A stretch of DNA of 64,000 nt from an uncultured Armatimonadota bacterium. Its GTDB lineage: Bacteria; Armatimonadota; Fimbriimonadia; Fimbriimonadales; Fimbriimonadaceae. Positions 6,755 to 15,907 of this stretch are shown piece by piece. Position 1 is the stretch's first letter, and every line of letters begins with the position of its first letter. The stretch covers positions 51,659 through 115,658 of the forward strand of contig CAIYLG010000033.1 of the NCBI GenBank assembly GCA_903927025.1. The letters are read 5' to 3'. The notes beneath the pieces were generated by a model that was given only the letters and a program-made list of their open reading frames with translations, had not been told where the DNA came from and ran no database searches. The position numbers and the translations under genes are program-made.

Positions 6755-9595
6755 CTAGCCAGGTGGATTGACGGTCAGCTGTACTGTTTTGGTCGCGGTT
6801 CCAAGGGTCGCTGTGATCGTGACGACCTGGGGCGTCTTCACCAGCACGGTTCCAACCTGGAAGCTCACGGTTTTGACTCCAGCCGGAAAATCCGCCAAAT
6901 ACGGCACCACCACCACTGAGGGATTACTCGAGGTGAGCCAAACGTAGGTGTCAAAGAGCCCGGGCGGGTTGGCCATGGTGACGGTGCCGGAGACGGCATT
7001 CCCACCCACTACACTTGAGGCGCTTAGTGTGAAGCTGGTCAACACCGGTGGCGAGATCGTCAGGGATGTCGTGAGCGAGTTTGGACCGCTGATCACCGTG
7101 ATCGGCACCGTGGTGACCGAATTCTCATCTTCGCTCATGACGGTGAAAGTCCCGGAAGTCGCTCCAGCCGGAATCACCAACGTGGTCGGCAACTGAAATG
7201 TGTACCAATATCCCAGGCCGGTCTGGATGCCTAACGTGACCCCTCCGCTGGGCGCTGGTGATTCCAATGTCACGGTTGCGGTGGTGGTTGTCCATGTGGG
7301 AATGGATGACTGACTCAGTTTGATGCTCTTAAGTGGCACGGAGACGAGGTTGGGCAGTTTTGCAACCGCGATGCCGATGTTGCTGTTGCAGATAGCAGCG
7401 GTGCCCCCGTCTTGTGAGAGTCCGAAATACGGTCCAGATCCGGTGGTGTAGTACCCCAGGAACAAGCTGTTTGCCCAGTTGAACACCTGAACGGCACCGG
7501 TTTCTCCCGATGAAGCCGCATACAACGCGCTGCCATCCGGAGAAAACCGAACCGAGTCAACCGAGATGGTATTCGTCAGGAGCGGCAAGATGGCTTTCCT
7601 GGTACCAGTTGTCAGGTTCCAATTTTCAAGGCTCCCAAGGTTCAATCCGCCAGTCGGGGATGAATAGCCTGCGGCGGCCAAAGACTTTCCGTCGGGGGAG
7701 ATCGCAACCCCAGAGATGACCGATGCCTGGGTGGCAAGGCTGAACATCCGTCGTCCCTTCACCACATTCCAAACTTCAAGGATTCCAACTGAGCCAGCTG
7801 TCGATTTGTAGCTGCCGCCTAATGCTAGGGTCATGCCGTCGGCGGAGAAGGCGATGGAATTGATGCCACCGTTGGACCCGGTTGGATAAGTGGCGATGCG
7901 CTTCCCGGTCGAATAATCCCACAGTTCCACAGCTGCTGGACCCACACTCGCGGCAGGTCCTGCTACGGCAAGGAGGGTCGATTTGGGAGAAAATGCCAAA
8001 GTGCCAGGATAGACACTGCAGGAGAGTGTTTCCTTGATGCTCCCCGAGGGTAGATCCCAGATCAACACACTGCCCGGGCTGGAATAGTAATTGGTGACAG
8101 CCAGGAGTTTGTCGTCTGTCGAAAATGCAGCGGCAAAGTTTGCGGCAGAAATATGGGTCGGCACTGCCGCGGCAAGAGCTCCATCAGCAGTGTTCCAAAT
8201 GTTCATGACCCCATTCTGAGAGTCGAACCCAGACACGCTGTAGTTGTTGCCACCTCCCAACACATACTTGCCGCTGGGAGAGAAGGTAGGTTTCACCGAC
8301 GCGCTTTCGGGACCCCACCATCCGTATGCGGTAATTGAGGATCCGTACAACAAGGCGCCAGTAGTGGTGCTGCCTACATTGAAGAAGCTCCCTGAGGGTT
8401 CCATTGCTCCCCCCATTCCCGTACCAAACCAGCTCACTGCATTACCCGCAAACGCGATCTTGGAAGCGTCGTCTGAAAACGCCACCCCCGTCGCGGCACA
8501 ACCAGAATAATATGTGACTCTCGGATAGGCCAGGTTGGAGAGGTTCCAGAGCGAAACGTAGGCATTCATGTACCGTTGCCCCATCTGAGACGCAGGGCTC
8601 AAAGTAACCACCGCAAACTGGTCCGCATCCGGTGAAAGAACCGCTCCGGAAGGGAGTGCAAGGATGTGGTTGATGGGCGAACTCAGGGTTCCATCCGACA
8701 AATGCCAGGTTCCGATCGCGCCTTCACTCCCGCTGCTGCCGGCGCACGCCACGGTTTTGCCGGAGGATGGGAATACGACGCTGTTGACGCTGGTCAGATC
8801 ACTGACATTGAGGTTCTTGTACAGCGTGCTCGTGGAGGTGTTCCACAGCTCCAGGACTCCTACCTTGGTCCACTGGGCCGTATAAGCTTGGCCTCCAACT
8901 GCCAAATACTGACCAAACCGAGAATAGGCCACTGAAGCGACAGTTGCGGCAGATGTCTTGATACTGGACACCTTCGAGTTCGTGGAAACATTCCACTGCT
9001 CGACAAGACTAACGCCCTGGCTGCTCGCAAAGCCGCCTAAGGCAAGCGTTTTTCCATTTGGAGAGAAGACAAACGAATTGATCGTGGAGACCTTGGAGTT
9101 GATCGCCCCCAAGTAGGTGCCAGTCTCGTAGTTCCATAGCTCGATCCTCTGTGCCTGAGTTGGAGAAATGGACTCGATCGCCAGGGTTCTTCCGTCGGAT
9201 GAGAAGATGAAATTTTGCGGATTTCCGAAGTGCGGAATGATCTCGCGCAAGGGGAGCTGGGTGCCTGTGAAATAGATGCAGATCCCGCCTGAAACGCCGA
9301 CACCTACCAGGCTCTGATCGTGAGAGAGAGCGATCGAACCGGTGTAGTCCGTGGGAGAAAACTGCCACTTGAAATTTTCAGGTGTCTGCCCGCGCGTGAA
9401 GCTGGAAGCCGCGAGAAGGAACAGGATCGCCGCTGCCGAGCGGATGGATGTATGATCTTTTCTTCTGAAAACTTTAACAGATCCGCTTGAGTTCTTGGGC
9501 CAATTCACGTTTGCTTCCTCGCTTGAATTCACATTCAATCGCATCTTGGCCAGACCCTGGATTTTGTGGGAAGTGAGAGTCGGAAAGGGAGTCAT
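6755..9595 (-). CDS. Large secreted WD40-like propeller protein with C-terminal Ig-like repeats
   Basis: A 946-residue protein. A hydrophobic signal segment lies at about 51-68 (SAAAILFLLAASSF), which suggests the real start may be downstream of ATG 9595, for example ATG 9544. Residues about 75-760 are WD40-like blades recognised by the recurring pattern FSPDGKxLA with xxxWN at the blade ends (for example VAISPDGKSLAAAG). Two Ig-like repeats follow, with VVGGNAVSGTVT and PAPSGGV signatures shared with the 943- and 1161-residue proteins here. The role is presumably extracellular or surface binding. It lies 8 bases after the stop of its paralogue, so they form a two-gene unit born of tandem duplication. 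Confidence 0.85.
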   Translation of the reverse strand: MTPFPTLTSHKIQGLAKMRLNVNSSEEANVNWPKNSSGSVKVFRRKDHTSIRSAAAILFLLAASSFTRGQTPENFKWQFSPTDYTGSIALSHDQSLVGVGVSGGICIYFTGTQLPLREIIPHFGNPQNFIFSSDGRTLAIESISPTQAQRIELWNYETGTYLGAINSKVSTINSFVFSPNGKTLALGGFASSQGVSLVEQWNVSTNSKVSSIKTSAATVASVAYSRFGQYLAVGGQAYTAQWTKVGVLELWNTSTSTLYKNLNVSDLTSVNSVVFPSSGKTVACAGSSGSEGAIGTWHLSDGTLSSPINHILALPSGAVLSPDADQFAVVTLSPASQMGQRYMNAYVSLWNLSNLAYPRVTYYSGCAATGVAFSDDASKIAFAGNAVSWFGTGMGGAMEPSGSFFNVGSTTTGALLYGSSITAYGWWGPESASVKPTFSPSGKYVLGGGNNYSVSGFDSQNGVMNIWNTADGALAAAVPTHISAANFAAAFSTDDKLLAVTNYYSSPGSVLIWDLPSGSIKETLSCSVYPGTLAFSPKSTLLAVAGPAASVGPAAVELWDYSTGKRIATYPTGSNGGINSIAFSADGMTLALGGSYKSTAGSVGILEVWNVVKGRRMFSLATQASVISGVAISPDGKSLAAAGYSSPTGGLNLGSLENWNLTTGTRKAILPLLTNTISVDSVRFSPDGSALYAASSGETGAVQVFNWANSLFLGYYTTGSGPYFGLSQDGGTAAICNSNIGIAVAKLPNLVSVPLKSIKLSQSSIPTWTTTTATVTLESPAPSGGVTLGIQTGLGYWYTFQLPTTLVIPAGATSGTFTVMSEDENSVTTVPITVISGPNSLTTSLTISPPVLTSFTLSASSVVGGNAVSGTVTMANPPGLFDTYVWLTSSNPSVVVVPYLADFPAGVKTVSFQVGTVLVKTPQVVTITATLGTATKTVQLTVNPPG

Positions 9596-9603
9596 GCTAG
9601 GGC

Positions 9604-12351
9604 CTATTTCTTGGGCGGTGTGATCTTGAGGGTCACTGTCCTCGTGGAACTGCCGATCTTGGCAGTAAGCGTGACGTGCTGAATCGCCGTCACCTTGTTG
9701 GTGGCGATAGAGAAGCTGGCGGTGGTTGTAGACGGGTTGAACTGAGCAAAGGAAGGCGGCACCGCAATGTCAGGGTTGCTTGATGCAAGCCACACAATCT
9801 GGGTCGTCACCGGGGAACTGTTGATCAGCCTGATGGTTCCCGTGACAGTGCTCCCACCAACTACAGTTGCGCCGCTCAAGGTGAACGATTCGATTGTTGG
9901 TGGCAAAACGGTGAAGGACCTCGTCAGAGAGTAATTCCCGCTCATGGCCGTCACATTGACCGTTCCATCGAGGCCGGTACCTCCTCCCGAAATCTCAAAG
10001 AGACCTGAATTTGCACCTTCTGCGATGAAGACCGCCGAGGGATAAGTGTATGCCTGCGCGATGTTGGCAGGCAACTCAACTTCCACCGTGAGCCCACCGG
10101 CTGGAGCCGGTTTCGACAGGGTCACCGTTGCCGTGGTTGAGACACCTTCGACCACCTTTTCAGGACTAAACGTGATGCTCTTGATCGGCTCCGACGCAGG
10201 TGTAGGCACTTTGAAGACTCGAAGCCCAAGAATCTCAGAGGCCACCGCCCACTGGGTGCCGTCTGGAGACAGGGTGGACGTAGCGGTATCCGCTAGATTC
10301 GTGTTAGTGGTCAAGTAGCCAATTGGCTGATAGATCACAGTGTCGAAAAGTTGAACGGGTGCGGTCCCACCATAGGTCATCGCAAACAGGGTCTTACCGT
10401 TCGGCGAGAATTGGGTGGAGTTAACCTGCAGGGTCCCCGGCTCAATCAGCAGGTTCTTCGTCAGTTTCCCGGTTGCAGTTGACCAGATTTCGACTCGGCC
10501 AGAAAAGCTGCCGTGTGAATTTAGGTTTCCACTCGCAACTAAGGCTTTGCCATCTGGGGAAAACGTGACTCCATACACCGTTGTTTCCTGCGTTGGGAGT
10601 TCAAATATCAGTTTTCCATTGCTTGGATTCCAGAGTTCGGCTACGCCATTGGGGGGCCAACTGTTGAGGTTGACCAGCGAGCTTCCAGCAACCGAGAGCT
10701 GTTTGCCGTCGGTTGAGTACGCAAGCCCTCCAATTCCATTGTTTGCGGCTGTGTTCAAGGTCTGGAGGAGTTTGTTCGCCGAGTAGTCCCACAATTCCAC
10801 CAACCCGGCACCAGAAGCGGACGTACCTGAGATGGCAATAACGGGCAAGTTTGGCGAAAAGGCAATGACGCCCGTTTTCAAGTCGGTTGTGATCGTGTTG
10901 ACGAGGGTGTTTGACTTCGTACTCCAAAATTGGACCGCATTCGGTAGAGAATTGACGGCACTTAAGGCAATCATCTTCTCGTCGGGTGTGAACGCAGCCG
11001 TGAAGCTTCCGGCCCCTTGAGCGGGCAGCGTTGCAGAAAGGCTTCCGTCTTTCGCGTTCCAAACGTTGACCGATGGGAGCTGGGTGGCAGAATTGGCGTT
11101 CCCATAATTGGCTCCGCCGCCAAGTACCAGCTTTCCGCTGGGGGAAAAAAGAGGAGTCTGCCAGAAAACCCCACCCCACCAATTACTGTATCCGTTAAGT
11201 GTCAGGTGGATGTCGGCCTGAGAGTTTGTTAGATCCGAAATGATCAGGAAACTGTCCGCTGCCTCGTAGGCTCCGCTCATTCCAGTGCCAAACCATTGAT
11301 ATTCAGTCCCTATCAACGCAATCTTTTTTCCATCTGGTGAGAAAGACACTCCATTCCCATTCCAGCCAACATTCCACGAACGCACCTTTCCTTGGAGCGC
11401 AGTGCCATAGAGGTTTGCTGTCGTGGCTTGGGAGTAGCGGTTGGCGTAATTCTCCGACTGAACTTCGTATTGAACGCTTTGGACTCCGTCGGGGGAAAGG
11501 AAAAACAGATTGCCATTGGGACCATTCGTCCAGGTCCGGTTCCAGTCGGAAAGGTTCCATGTGTTCAACGTCGATGTGGTTGAAGATTCGCCTGATGCGA
11601 CTACGGTCTTCCCGCTCGGAGGGAAAACAACCGAGTCCAGACTTGTGAGCTCAGGCAGGCTTAGATCTTTTGCCAACAGCTTCGTCTTCGTATTCCAAAG
11701 CTCTAGGGATGAGGTCTTGCCATCTGATCCTGCCTCCGCAAGAAGCTTGCCGTCCTGCGAGTAGGCGACTGAGGCAATGCCAGTGGCCTTCGTTTTGAGG
11801 ATCGCAGTTCGCGTGCGGCTCACTGCATTCCACAACTCAAGGACTCCGGTGTACGCCTTCGTCGTCTTGTTCTGATTGGATCCGCCAATTGCCAGGGTTT
11901 TACCATCGGGCGAATAGGCCATTGTCATGGAATTCTGAGCACTGGGGAGGATCGAACCTTCATAGGTGCCAGTCGTGATATCCCAAATTTCGACGCGAAT
12001 GGCGAATGTAGAACTAAGAGTTTCGATGGCCAACTTCTGGCTGTCGGGGGAAATTCGAAAGTCCGAGACGGATCCGGACGATGAGGAGATTTCCCTGTAA
12101 GGAAGATGAGTTGCAGCCGAATAAAGGCAGATCCCATCAGAATCCTTAACTGCCCAAAGCTTTCCATCCGGTGAAAACGCCACCCCCATCGGGCCGGAGG
12201 CGGGCGAAAATTGCCAGTTGAGCGGCATCGGTGTCTGCGCGGATGCGGAAGATTGCAGAGACCCTATAAGACTTAGGGACAAGAGTGATAGAAACGCTTT
12301 TTGCAGCCGTGCAAGAGGAGGGTGCATCATGGAAATCAAAGAATCTGGCAT
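9604..12351 (-). CDS. Large secreted WD40-like propeller protein, paralogue of the next gene
   Basis: A protein of about 915 residues from ATG 12351. The frame is open to TTG 12435, and ATG 12402 is another choice; 12351 is preferred because it puts the signal peptide (FLSLLSLSLIGSLQSSASAQ) near the N-terminus and has AGGAG about 14 bases upstream. WD40-like blades with FSPDGKxLA patterns cover most of the protein, including the motif pair MGVAFSPDGKLWAVKD and YSPDGKTLAIGG. The C-terminus has two Ig-like repeats (VVEGVSTTATVTLSKPAP; VVGGSTVTGTI). It is similar along its whole length to the 946-residue protein. A cupin gene starts divergently about 100 bases away. Confidence 0.83.
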   Translation of the reverse strand: MPDSLISMMHPPLARLQKAFLSLLSLSLIGSLQSSASAQTPMPLNWQFSPASGPMGVAFSPDGKLWAVKDSDGICLYSAATHLPYREISSSSGSVSDFRISPDSQKLAIETLSSTFAIRVEIWDITTGTYEGSILPSAQNSMTMAYSPDGKTLAIGGSNQNKTTKAYTGVLELWNAVSRTRTAILKTKATGIASVAYSQDGKLLAEAGSDGKTSSLELWNTKTKLLAKDLSLPELTSLDSVVFPPSGKTVVASGESSTTSTLNTWNLSDWNRTWTNGPNGNLFFLSPDGVQSVQYEVQSENYANRYSQATTANLYGTALQGKVRSWNVGWNGNGVSFSPDGKKIALIGTEYQWFGTGMSGAYEAADSFLIISDLTNSQADIHLTLNGYSNWWGGVFWQTPLFSPSGKLVLGGGANYGNANSATQLPSVNVWNAKDGSLSATLPAQGAGSFTAAFTPDEKMIALSAVNSLPNAVQFWSTKSNTLVNTITTDLKTGVIAFSPNLPVIAISGTSASGAGLVELWDYSANKLLQTLNTAANNGIGGLAYSTDGKQLSVAGSSLVNLNSWPPNGVAELWNPSNGKLIFELPTQETTVYGVTFSPDGKALVASGNLNSHGSFSGRVEIWSTATGKLTKNLLIEPGTLQVNSTQFSPNGKTLFAMTYGGTAPVQLFDTVIYQPIGYLTTNTNLADTATSTLSPDGTQWAVASEILGLRVFKVPTPASEPIKSITFSPEKVVEGVSTTATVTLSKPAPAGGLTVEVELPANIAQAYTYPSAVFIAEGANSGLFEISGGGTGLDGTVNVTAMSGNYSLTRSFTVLPPTIESFTLSGATVVGGSTVTGTIRLINSSPVTTQIVWLASSNPDIAVPPSFAQFNPSTTTASFSIATNKVTAIQHVTLTAKIGSSTRTVTLKITPPKK

Positions 12352-12452
12352 CTTCAGATTAACATCTCCTAAGACCTTCCTTGAGACACTTTTATGTGAC
12401 ATGGAGGTGTGCTGATCGCCCAGAAAACGGATCAAGCGCTTAGAATGGTGCG

Positions 12453-12890
12453 ATGTCCGCCCTGCTTGATGAGTTAGATGCTGTCGCCGCTGCCCCGGAA
12501 CACCACAAAGTGCTGTTGGAGAACGATCGGATCAGGGTGTTGGAGACGCGGATTCTTCCTGGTGATGAGACGAACGTTCACATCCATGTTTGGGGTGGCT
12601 ACCTCTATATCGTGAGTTGGAGCGACTTCATCCGTTACGACGGCGAGGGCAACATCATGCTCCAAAGCAGCAACCTCTCGAATCCGCCGCAACCTGGCAC
12701 TGCCATCTGGGCGCCACCCCTGCCGCCGCACACACTGCGAAATGTCGGCACCCAAGATATCCACGTGATCCTAACCGAGTTCAAAGACGGCTCCGACCCC
12801 AATCCCGCCTCCGCCCTACCTGTCAAGCCTAACTGGAGCGCCAAATGGAACGCTGACTTCAGCTGGACAGATGGGCGCGCGGGCATTTAG
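12453..12890 (+). CDS. Single-domain cupin protein
   Basis: A 145-residue protein with a double-stranded beta-helix pattern: ILPGDETNVHIHVWGGYLY gives a degenerate cupin motif 1 with histidines at about 42 and 44, and PPHTLRNVGTQDIHV gives motif 2. The His pair could bind a metal. No partner enzyme is adjacent. It is transcribed divergently from the WD40 pair with only a short shared upstream region. Its substrate is unknown. A palindromic repeat begins 10 bases after the stop. Confidence 0.75.
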   Translation: MSALLDELDAVAAAPEHHKVLLENDRIRVLETRILPGDETNVHIHVWGGYLYIVSWSDFIRYDGEGNIMLQSSNLSNPPQPGTAIWAPPLPPHTLRNVGTQDIHVILTEFKDGSDPNPASALPVKPNWSAKWNADFSWTDGRAGI

Positions 12891-12900
12891 CCCACTTTTA

Positions 12901-12984
12901 GAAAGGGGTTTCAACCCCGTTGTCGCAGGTTCCCGTAGGCTCTAACACGCGATCCCGACAAGTCGGGACGGCGTGGCGCAGGGC
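12901..12984. repeat. Dispersed intergenic repeat, family 1 copy 1
   Basis: About 84 bases containing GGGGTT-TC-AACCCC (12905-12918) and CCCGAC-AA-GTCGGG (12954-12967). The first 24 bases match 54090-54113 except one or two positions, and the block ACACGCGATCCC plus the GTCGGGA palindrome is also shared. It fills the space between the cupin and the convergent methyltransferase gene. Confidence 0.65.
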
Positions 12985-13029
12985 AGAAACCCTGGCCAGG
13001 AGGCACACTAAAGATCTGCGCTCCAGTGG

Positions 13030-13878
13030 CTAACTGCAAGCCTTTGTCGCCCTGCAAACGACGGCGACGAGGTCGCACGTCATTGGGTGTCCCATTCTCT
13101 CTGCAAAAGCTCTGGTGAGTTCAAGGCGAATAGCGTCGAGGTTGTAGCCTTGATTGCTAAGATACAAACCAAGTGGCGTGCCGTAAGCAAAGCCGTCAGC
13201 AAGGTGCGCCGGCTCGTGCGGGCTAGATTGGTGAAACTCTTCAAACGCCTCTACCCTCTCAAAGCCCCCACTGGATGCTAAATCGATCAGGCTTTCGGGG
13301 GTGGGCAGAGCGACGGGAGTAGGCAAGATCGGAGTTTCTTCTTGTGGAAACATCGCTCTCAGCGTGAACTCAGTCGTTTCAAAAGCAGGGTTTTTCGCGA
13401 GTTCGCCCCATGTGCTCAGCAGGAGCTGTCCGCCAGGCGCCAGGACGCGATAAGCCTCTGCCATTGCCTTTGGCTTGTCCGGAAAGAACATGGCGCCAAA
13501 CTGACAGACGACCAAGTCGAAGCTCTCATTGTCATAGGGCAGGGAGCAGGCATCTGCGACCTGCCAATCCACGTGAGCGAACGGTGGGGAAGAACGTCGG
13601 GCATGATTCACCATGGCTTCGCTGAGGTCTGTGGCGGTGATGAATCCTTCGGGGAGAGCAGCAGCGAGGGCGCGCGTTACTGCACCGGTGCCGCATGCAA
13701 GTTCCAAAATACGCGGATTCCCCAACTCTGCCGCACGAGTTGCCATCGATTGGGCAAAGGCTTGAAAGAGGATCGGCACCAGGCAACGGTCGTAGTTTTC
13801 AGGGATTGAGCCAGAGAAGGAAGGTTGGTCGGATCGCATAGGAATCTCGGAAGCTTGTGCATCTGAATGGTAGCTCAA
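13030..13878 (-). CDS. Class I SAM-dependent methyltransferase
   Basis: A 282-residue protein with a Rossmann-type methyltransferase core: motif I ILELACGTGAVT (57-68), the acidic residue after strand 2 in ITATDLSEAM, VADACSLPYDNESFDLVV for motifs II/III, and LAPGGQLLLSTW. This pattern fits the Methyltransf_11/25 group (UbiE-like). The C-terminal 100 residues are variable and likely set the substrate, which is unknown. ATG 13878 is followed by a second possible start at M14. A perfect 16-bp palindrome lies 14 bases upstream and is a good candidate operator. Confidence 0.85.
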   Translation of the reverse strand: MSYHSDAQASEIPMRSDQPSFSGSIPENYDRCLVPILFQAFAQSMATRAAELGNPRILELACGTGAVTRALAAALPEGFITATDLSEAMVNHARRSSPPFAHVDWQVADACSLPYDNESFDLVVCQFGAMFFPDKPKAMAEAYRVLAPGGQLLLSTWGELAKNPAFETTEFTLRAMFPQEETPILPTPVALPTPESLIDLASSGGFERVEAFEEFHQSSPHEPAHLADGFAYGTPLGLYLSNQGYNLDAIRLELTRAFAERMGHPMTCDLVAVVCRATKACS

Positions 13879-13891
13879 GGCATGTCCTTAC

Positions 13892-13907
13892 TTGACGCGC
13901 GCGTCAA
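13892..13907. promoter_or_regulatory. Perfect 16-bp palindrome upstream of the methyltransferase
   Basis: TTGACGCGCGCGTCAA is its own reverse complement and lies just before the methyltransferase start, in a position suited to an operator bound by a dimeric repressor such as a TetR- or GntR-type protein. No such regulator is adjacent. Confidence 0.5.
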
Positions 13908-14171
13908 TGAGGTGCATGTCCTGAGAAGTGGCGCATGTTATGAACGGGTTTTCACCTTCTGTCTTAGGGATGCTGTAAGCTGATGCAATCAGCGCATGAT
14001 CGTTGGCGATGTGCTGAGTTGTTTTTCCTGCGAAAGCCAACCTCCGGGATCCGAACTTCGGCCATTAGTGCGCTCGTTCCAGGGCGTCTGAGTGGCTTGC
14101 ATCGCATCATCAAAGCCGATGAGGCGTGCGCCGGGCAGTCAATTCCCAAAAGCATTTTGTTTGGACCATTT

Positions 14172-15014
14172 ATGAGAAAAAGCCTTGCATTGTTTCCATT
14201 TGCCGCAGTTGTAGGAATCTTCGCTCTTGCCGGTTGTGGCGGTTCGTCCTCAGTAAGTTCTGCCAGTTCCTCAGGTTCCGTTAACTTCAGCGGTTCGTCC
14301 ACCTCAACAGGTGCCCTGACTACCGACTCAACCGTTCCAGCTTCCGGAGGAGCGACCGTGCAGACTTCCGTAAATGGGACTCTGGGATCGGCGGTTATCC
14401 CATCAGGCGCGGTGGCCGGCGGCGCCACAGTTTCATCCACAGAAGCGCTTGCCATTCTCCCTATTAACACGGGCTTTCAGGGATCCTACTTATCTGGCCA
14501 ACAGATGACCGTCAATGGGGTCAGCCAAAGTGGAGTTGGAATTTCCGCATCGGGACTTACTGAGGAGAACGTGGCTCTTCCAGTGGCTGCTGGGACGACG
14601 GGGACTCTGTATACGCTCGGCTTCCCGGGTGGGTCGCTGAAGACAACTCCGCCCGCCCTGGGGGTGAACCCACTTGTCCTCACCATTCAGCAGACGAATT
14701 TTGTGGGCCGGTTCTACGTTCTTATTTTGAACGGCCATGCGCAAGTTGTTTCGCCCGTTCCGATCTCCATGGCCGGCCAGATACCGAACAACGGTGAGAC
14801 TGCGGTTGGATGCCACGTACAGGCAAACTTTAGCGGTGGAAACAATGGACGTAAAGCGACCTTAAGCGTGGACTACGGCAATGGCTTTACTCTCACACAG
14901 ACGCAGACGATTTCTGGCGGAATTGCCTCGTTCTCTGACCTGAAGCAGGACACTTCAAAGGTTCCGACGAAGGGCGTGAAAACCGTATCTTTTGTGATCG
15001 GCGATCTGCCCTAA
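14172..15014 (+). CDS. Secreted lipoprotein of unknown function
   Basis: A 280-residue protein. The start is set at ATG 14172 because it begins a classical lipoprotein signal (MRKSLALFPFAAVVGIFALAGC, lipobox LAGC, Cys22); the open frame extends to 13983 without a plausible signal. After the Cys comes a Gly/Ser-rich linker and a beta-rich body with repeated Gly/Ser/Thr stretches, ending in TVSFVIGDLP. I do not recognise a catalytic domain. It converges on the DUF2182 gene with a shared strong terminator between them. Confidence 0.75.
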   Translation: MRKSLALFPFAAVVGIFALAGCGGSSSVSSASSSGSVNFSGSSTSTGALTTDSTVPASGGATVQTSVNGTLGSAVIPSGAVAGGATVSSTEALAILPINTGFQGSYLSGQQMTVNGVSQSGVGISASGLTEENVALPVAAGTTGTLYTLGFPGGSLKTTPPALGVNPLVLTIQQTNFVGRFYVLILNGHAQVVSPVPISMAGQIPNNGETAVGCHVQANFSGGNNGRKATLSVDYGNGFTLTQTQTISGGIASFSDLKQDTSKVPTKGVKTVSFVIGDLP

Positions 15015-15045
15015 CGCATACGACTCTTAGCGTGGACAGTGGAAG

Positions 15046-15078
15046 AAGTGGCTGGCCCGGTCATCGGGCCAGCCACTT
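15046..15078. terminator. Bidirectional terminator between convergent genes
   Basis: A perfect 14-bp stem (15046-15059 with 15065-15078) around GTCAT. It begins 31 bases after the lipoprotein stop and ends one base before the DUF2182 stop codon. It has no long T-tract, but its length and position between convergent genes support termination on both strands. Confidence 0.7.
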
Positions 15079-15079
15079 G

Positions 15080-15901
15080 TTACGGATGCCGCTGGCTCGC
15101 TGGATCGGCGAAGTTCACGAATGGGAAGGGGTCCGAAAGGATCTCGAACGACTTTGTGCGGCAAGCTCCCAACACATAGGAGCTCACTACTTTCGTCGCC
15201 CGCTGCAGTCGCGGCAACTGCCACTTTGGCCTCGTTGGACGTTCAATATGCTCCGCAAGAAGCCAACCGGTGACAAAAACCATTGCGAATAGGCTTCCCA
15301 CCGAGCAGGTCTCTGAGAATGTCATCAGAGCCCAGCAAGAGCTGACGCACCACAGACCGTGCGTTCTCCCAAACCGAAGAGCGTCTAGATCTGCTTCGCG
15401 TCCAAATACCGCGAGCGCCGGTAGCAAATGCAGTCGGTTGAGGCATCGCTGTTTCATCGGCGAGCACTGCCATCCGACAGCGCCAGCTGCTACCACCGTA
15501 GCCTGGACTACCGGATCAAGAATGGCAATTCGGATTGTTGCCACCAGCGACAAGAGCACGAAGCCCGCTGCCATCCATGTTCCGAAGTAGGCGATAAGGA
15601 AAAGGGTTATCGACCTGAATCGACGACTCGAGAGGCTCCGATCCCGAATGTGACGTACTGGCTCGAAGAGCAACGGCGTCATCATCGCGACGAGCATCAC
15701 CGCCCATGAGAGCATCATGGGAAATATCCTTGAGCCGTCCCAGAACTGAGACAGGTGCTGTAGCCCCGTTAATGGGACACAGCAGACCGCGCGAAGGGAA
15801 CTCAGTCCGGCTAGCCCCGTACCCATCACCATCCAGGCCGAACCGGTTGCTGCCAATAGGGGCAACGCAGTTCTTCGTCGCTCAAGGCCAGCCAGAGACA
15901 T
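15080..15901 (-). CDS. DUF2182 predicted metal-binding integral membrane protein
   Basis: A 273-residue polytopic protein (about five to six membrane segments). DUF2182 signatures: MLVAMMTPLLFEPVRHI in an early helix, GWQCSPMKQRCLNR with its conserved Gln/Cys/Lys/Cys, and HGLWCVSSCWALM with its two Cys in a later helix. The family is described as predicted metal-binding. It begins 6 bases after the tyrosinase stop, so the two are an operon; supply or insertion of copper for the tyrosinase is an attractive inference. The C-terminal 50 residues are hydrophilic. Confidence 0.83.
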   Translation of the reverse strand: MSLAGLERRRTALPLLAATGSAWMVMGTGLAGLSSLRAVCCVPLTGLQHLSQFWDGSRIFPMMLSWAVMLVAMMTPLLFEPVRHIRDRSLSSRRFRSITLFLIAYFGTWMAAGFVLLSLVATIRIAILDPVVQATVVAAGAVGWQCSPMKQRCLNRLHLLPALAVFGREADLDALRFGRTHGLWCVSSCWALMTFSETCSVGSLFAMVFVTGWLLAEHIERPTRPKWQLPRLQRATKVVSSYVLGACRTKSFEILSDPFPFVNFADPASQRHP

Positions 15902-15907
15902 TTGAGG

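Noticed and set aside
13908..14171. Possible riboswitch (c-di-GMP type) before the lipoprotein
   Set aside because: A few G/C-rich blocks such as GCGAAAGCC and AAAGCCGATGAGGC are present, but the conserved core and pairing of GEMM or cobalamin riboswitches could not be found.
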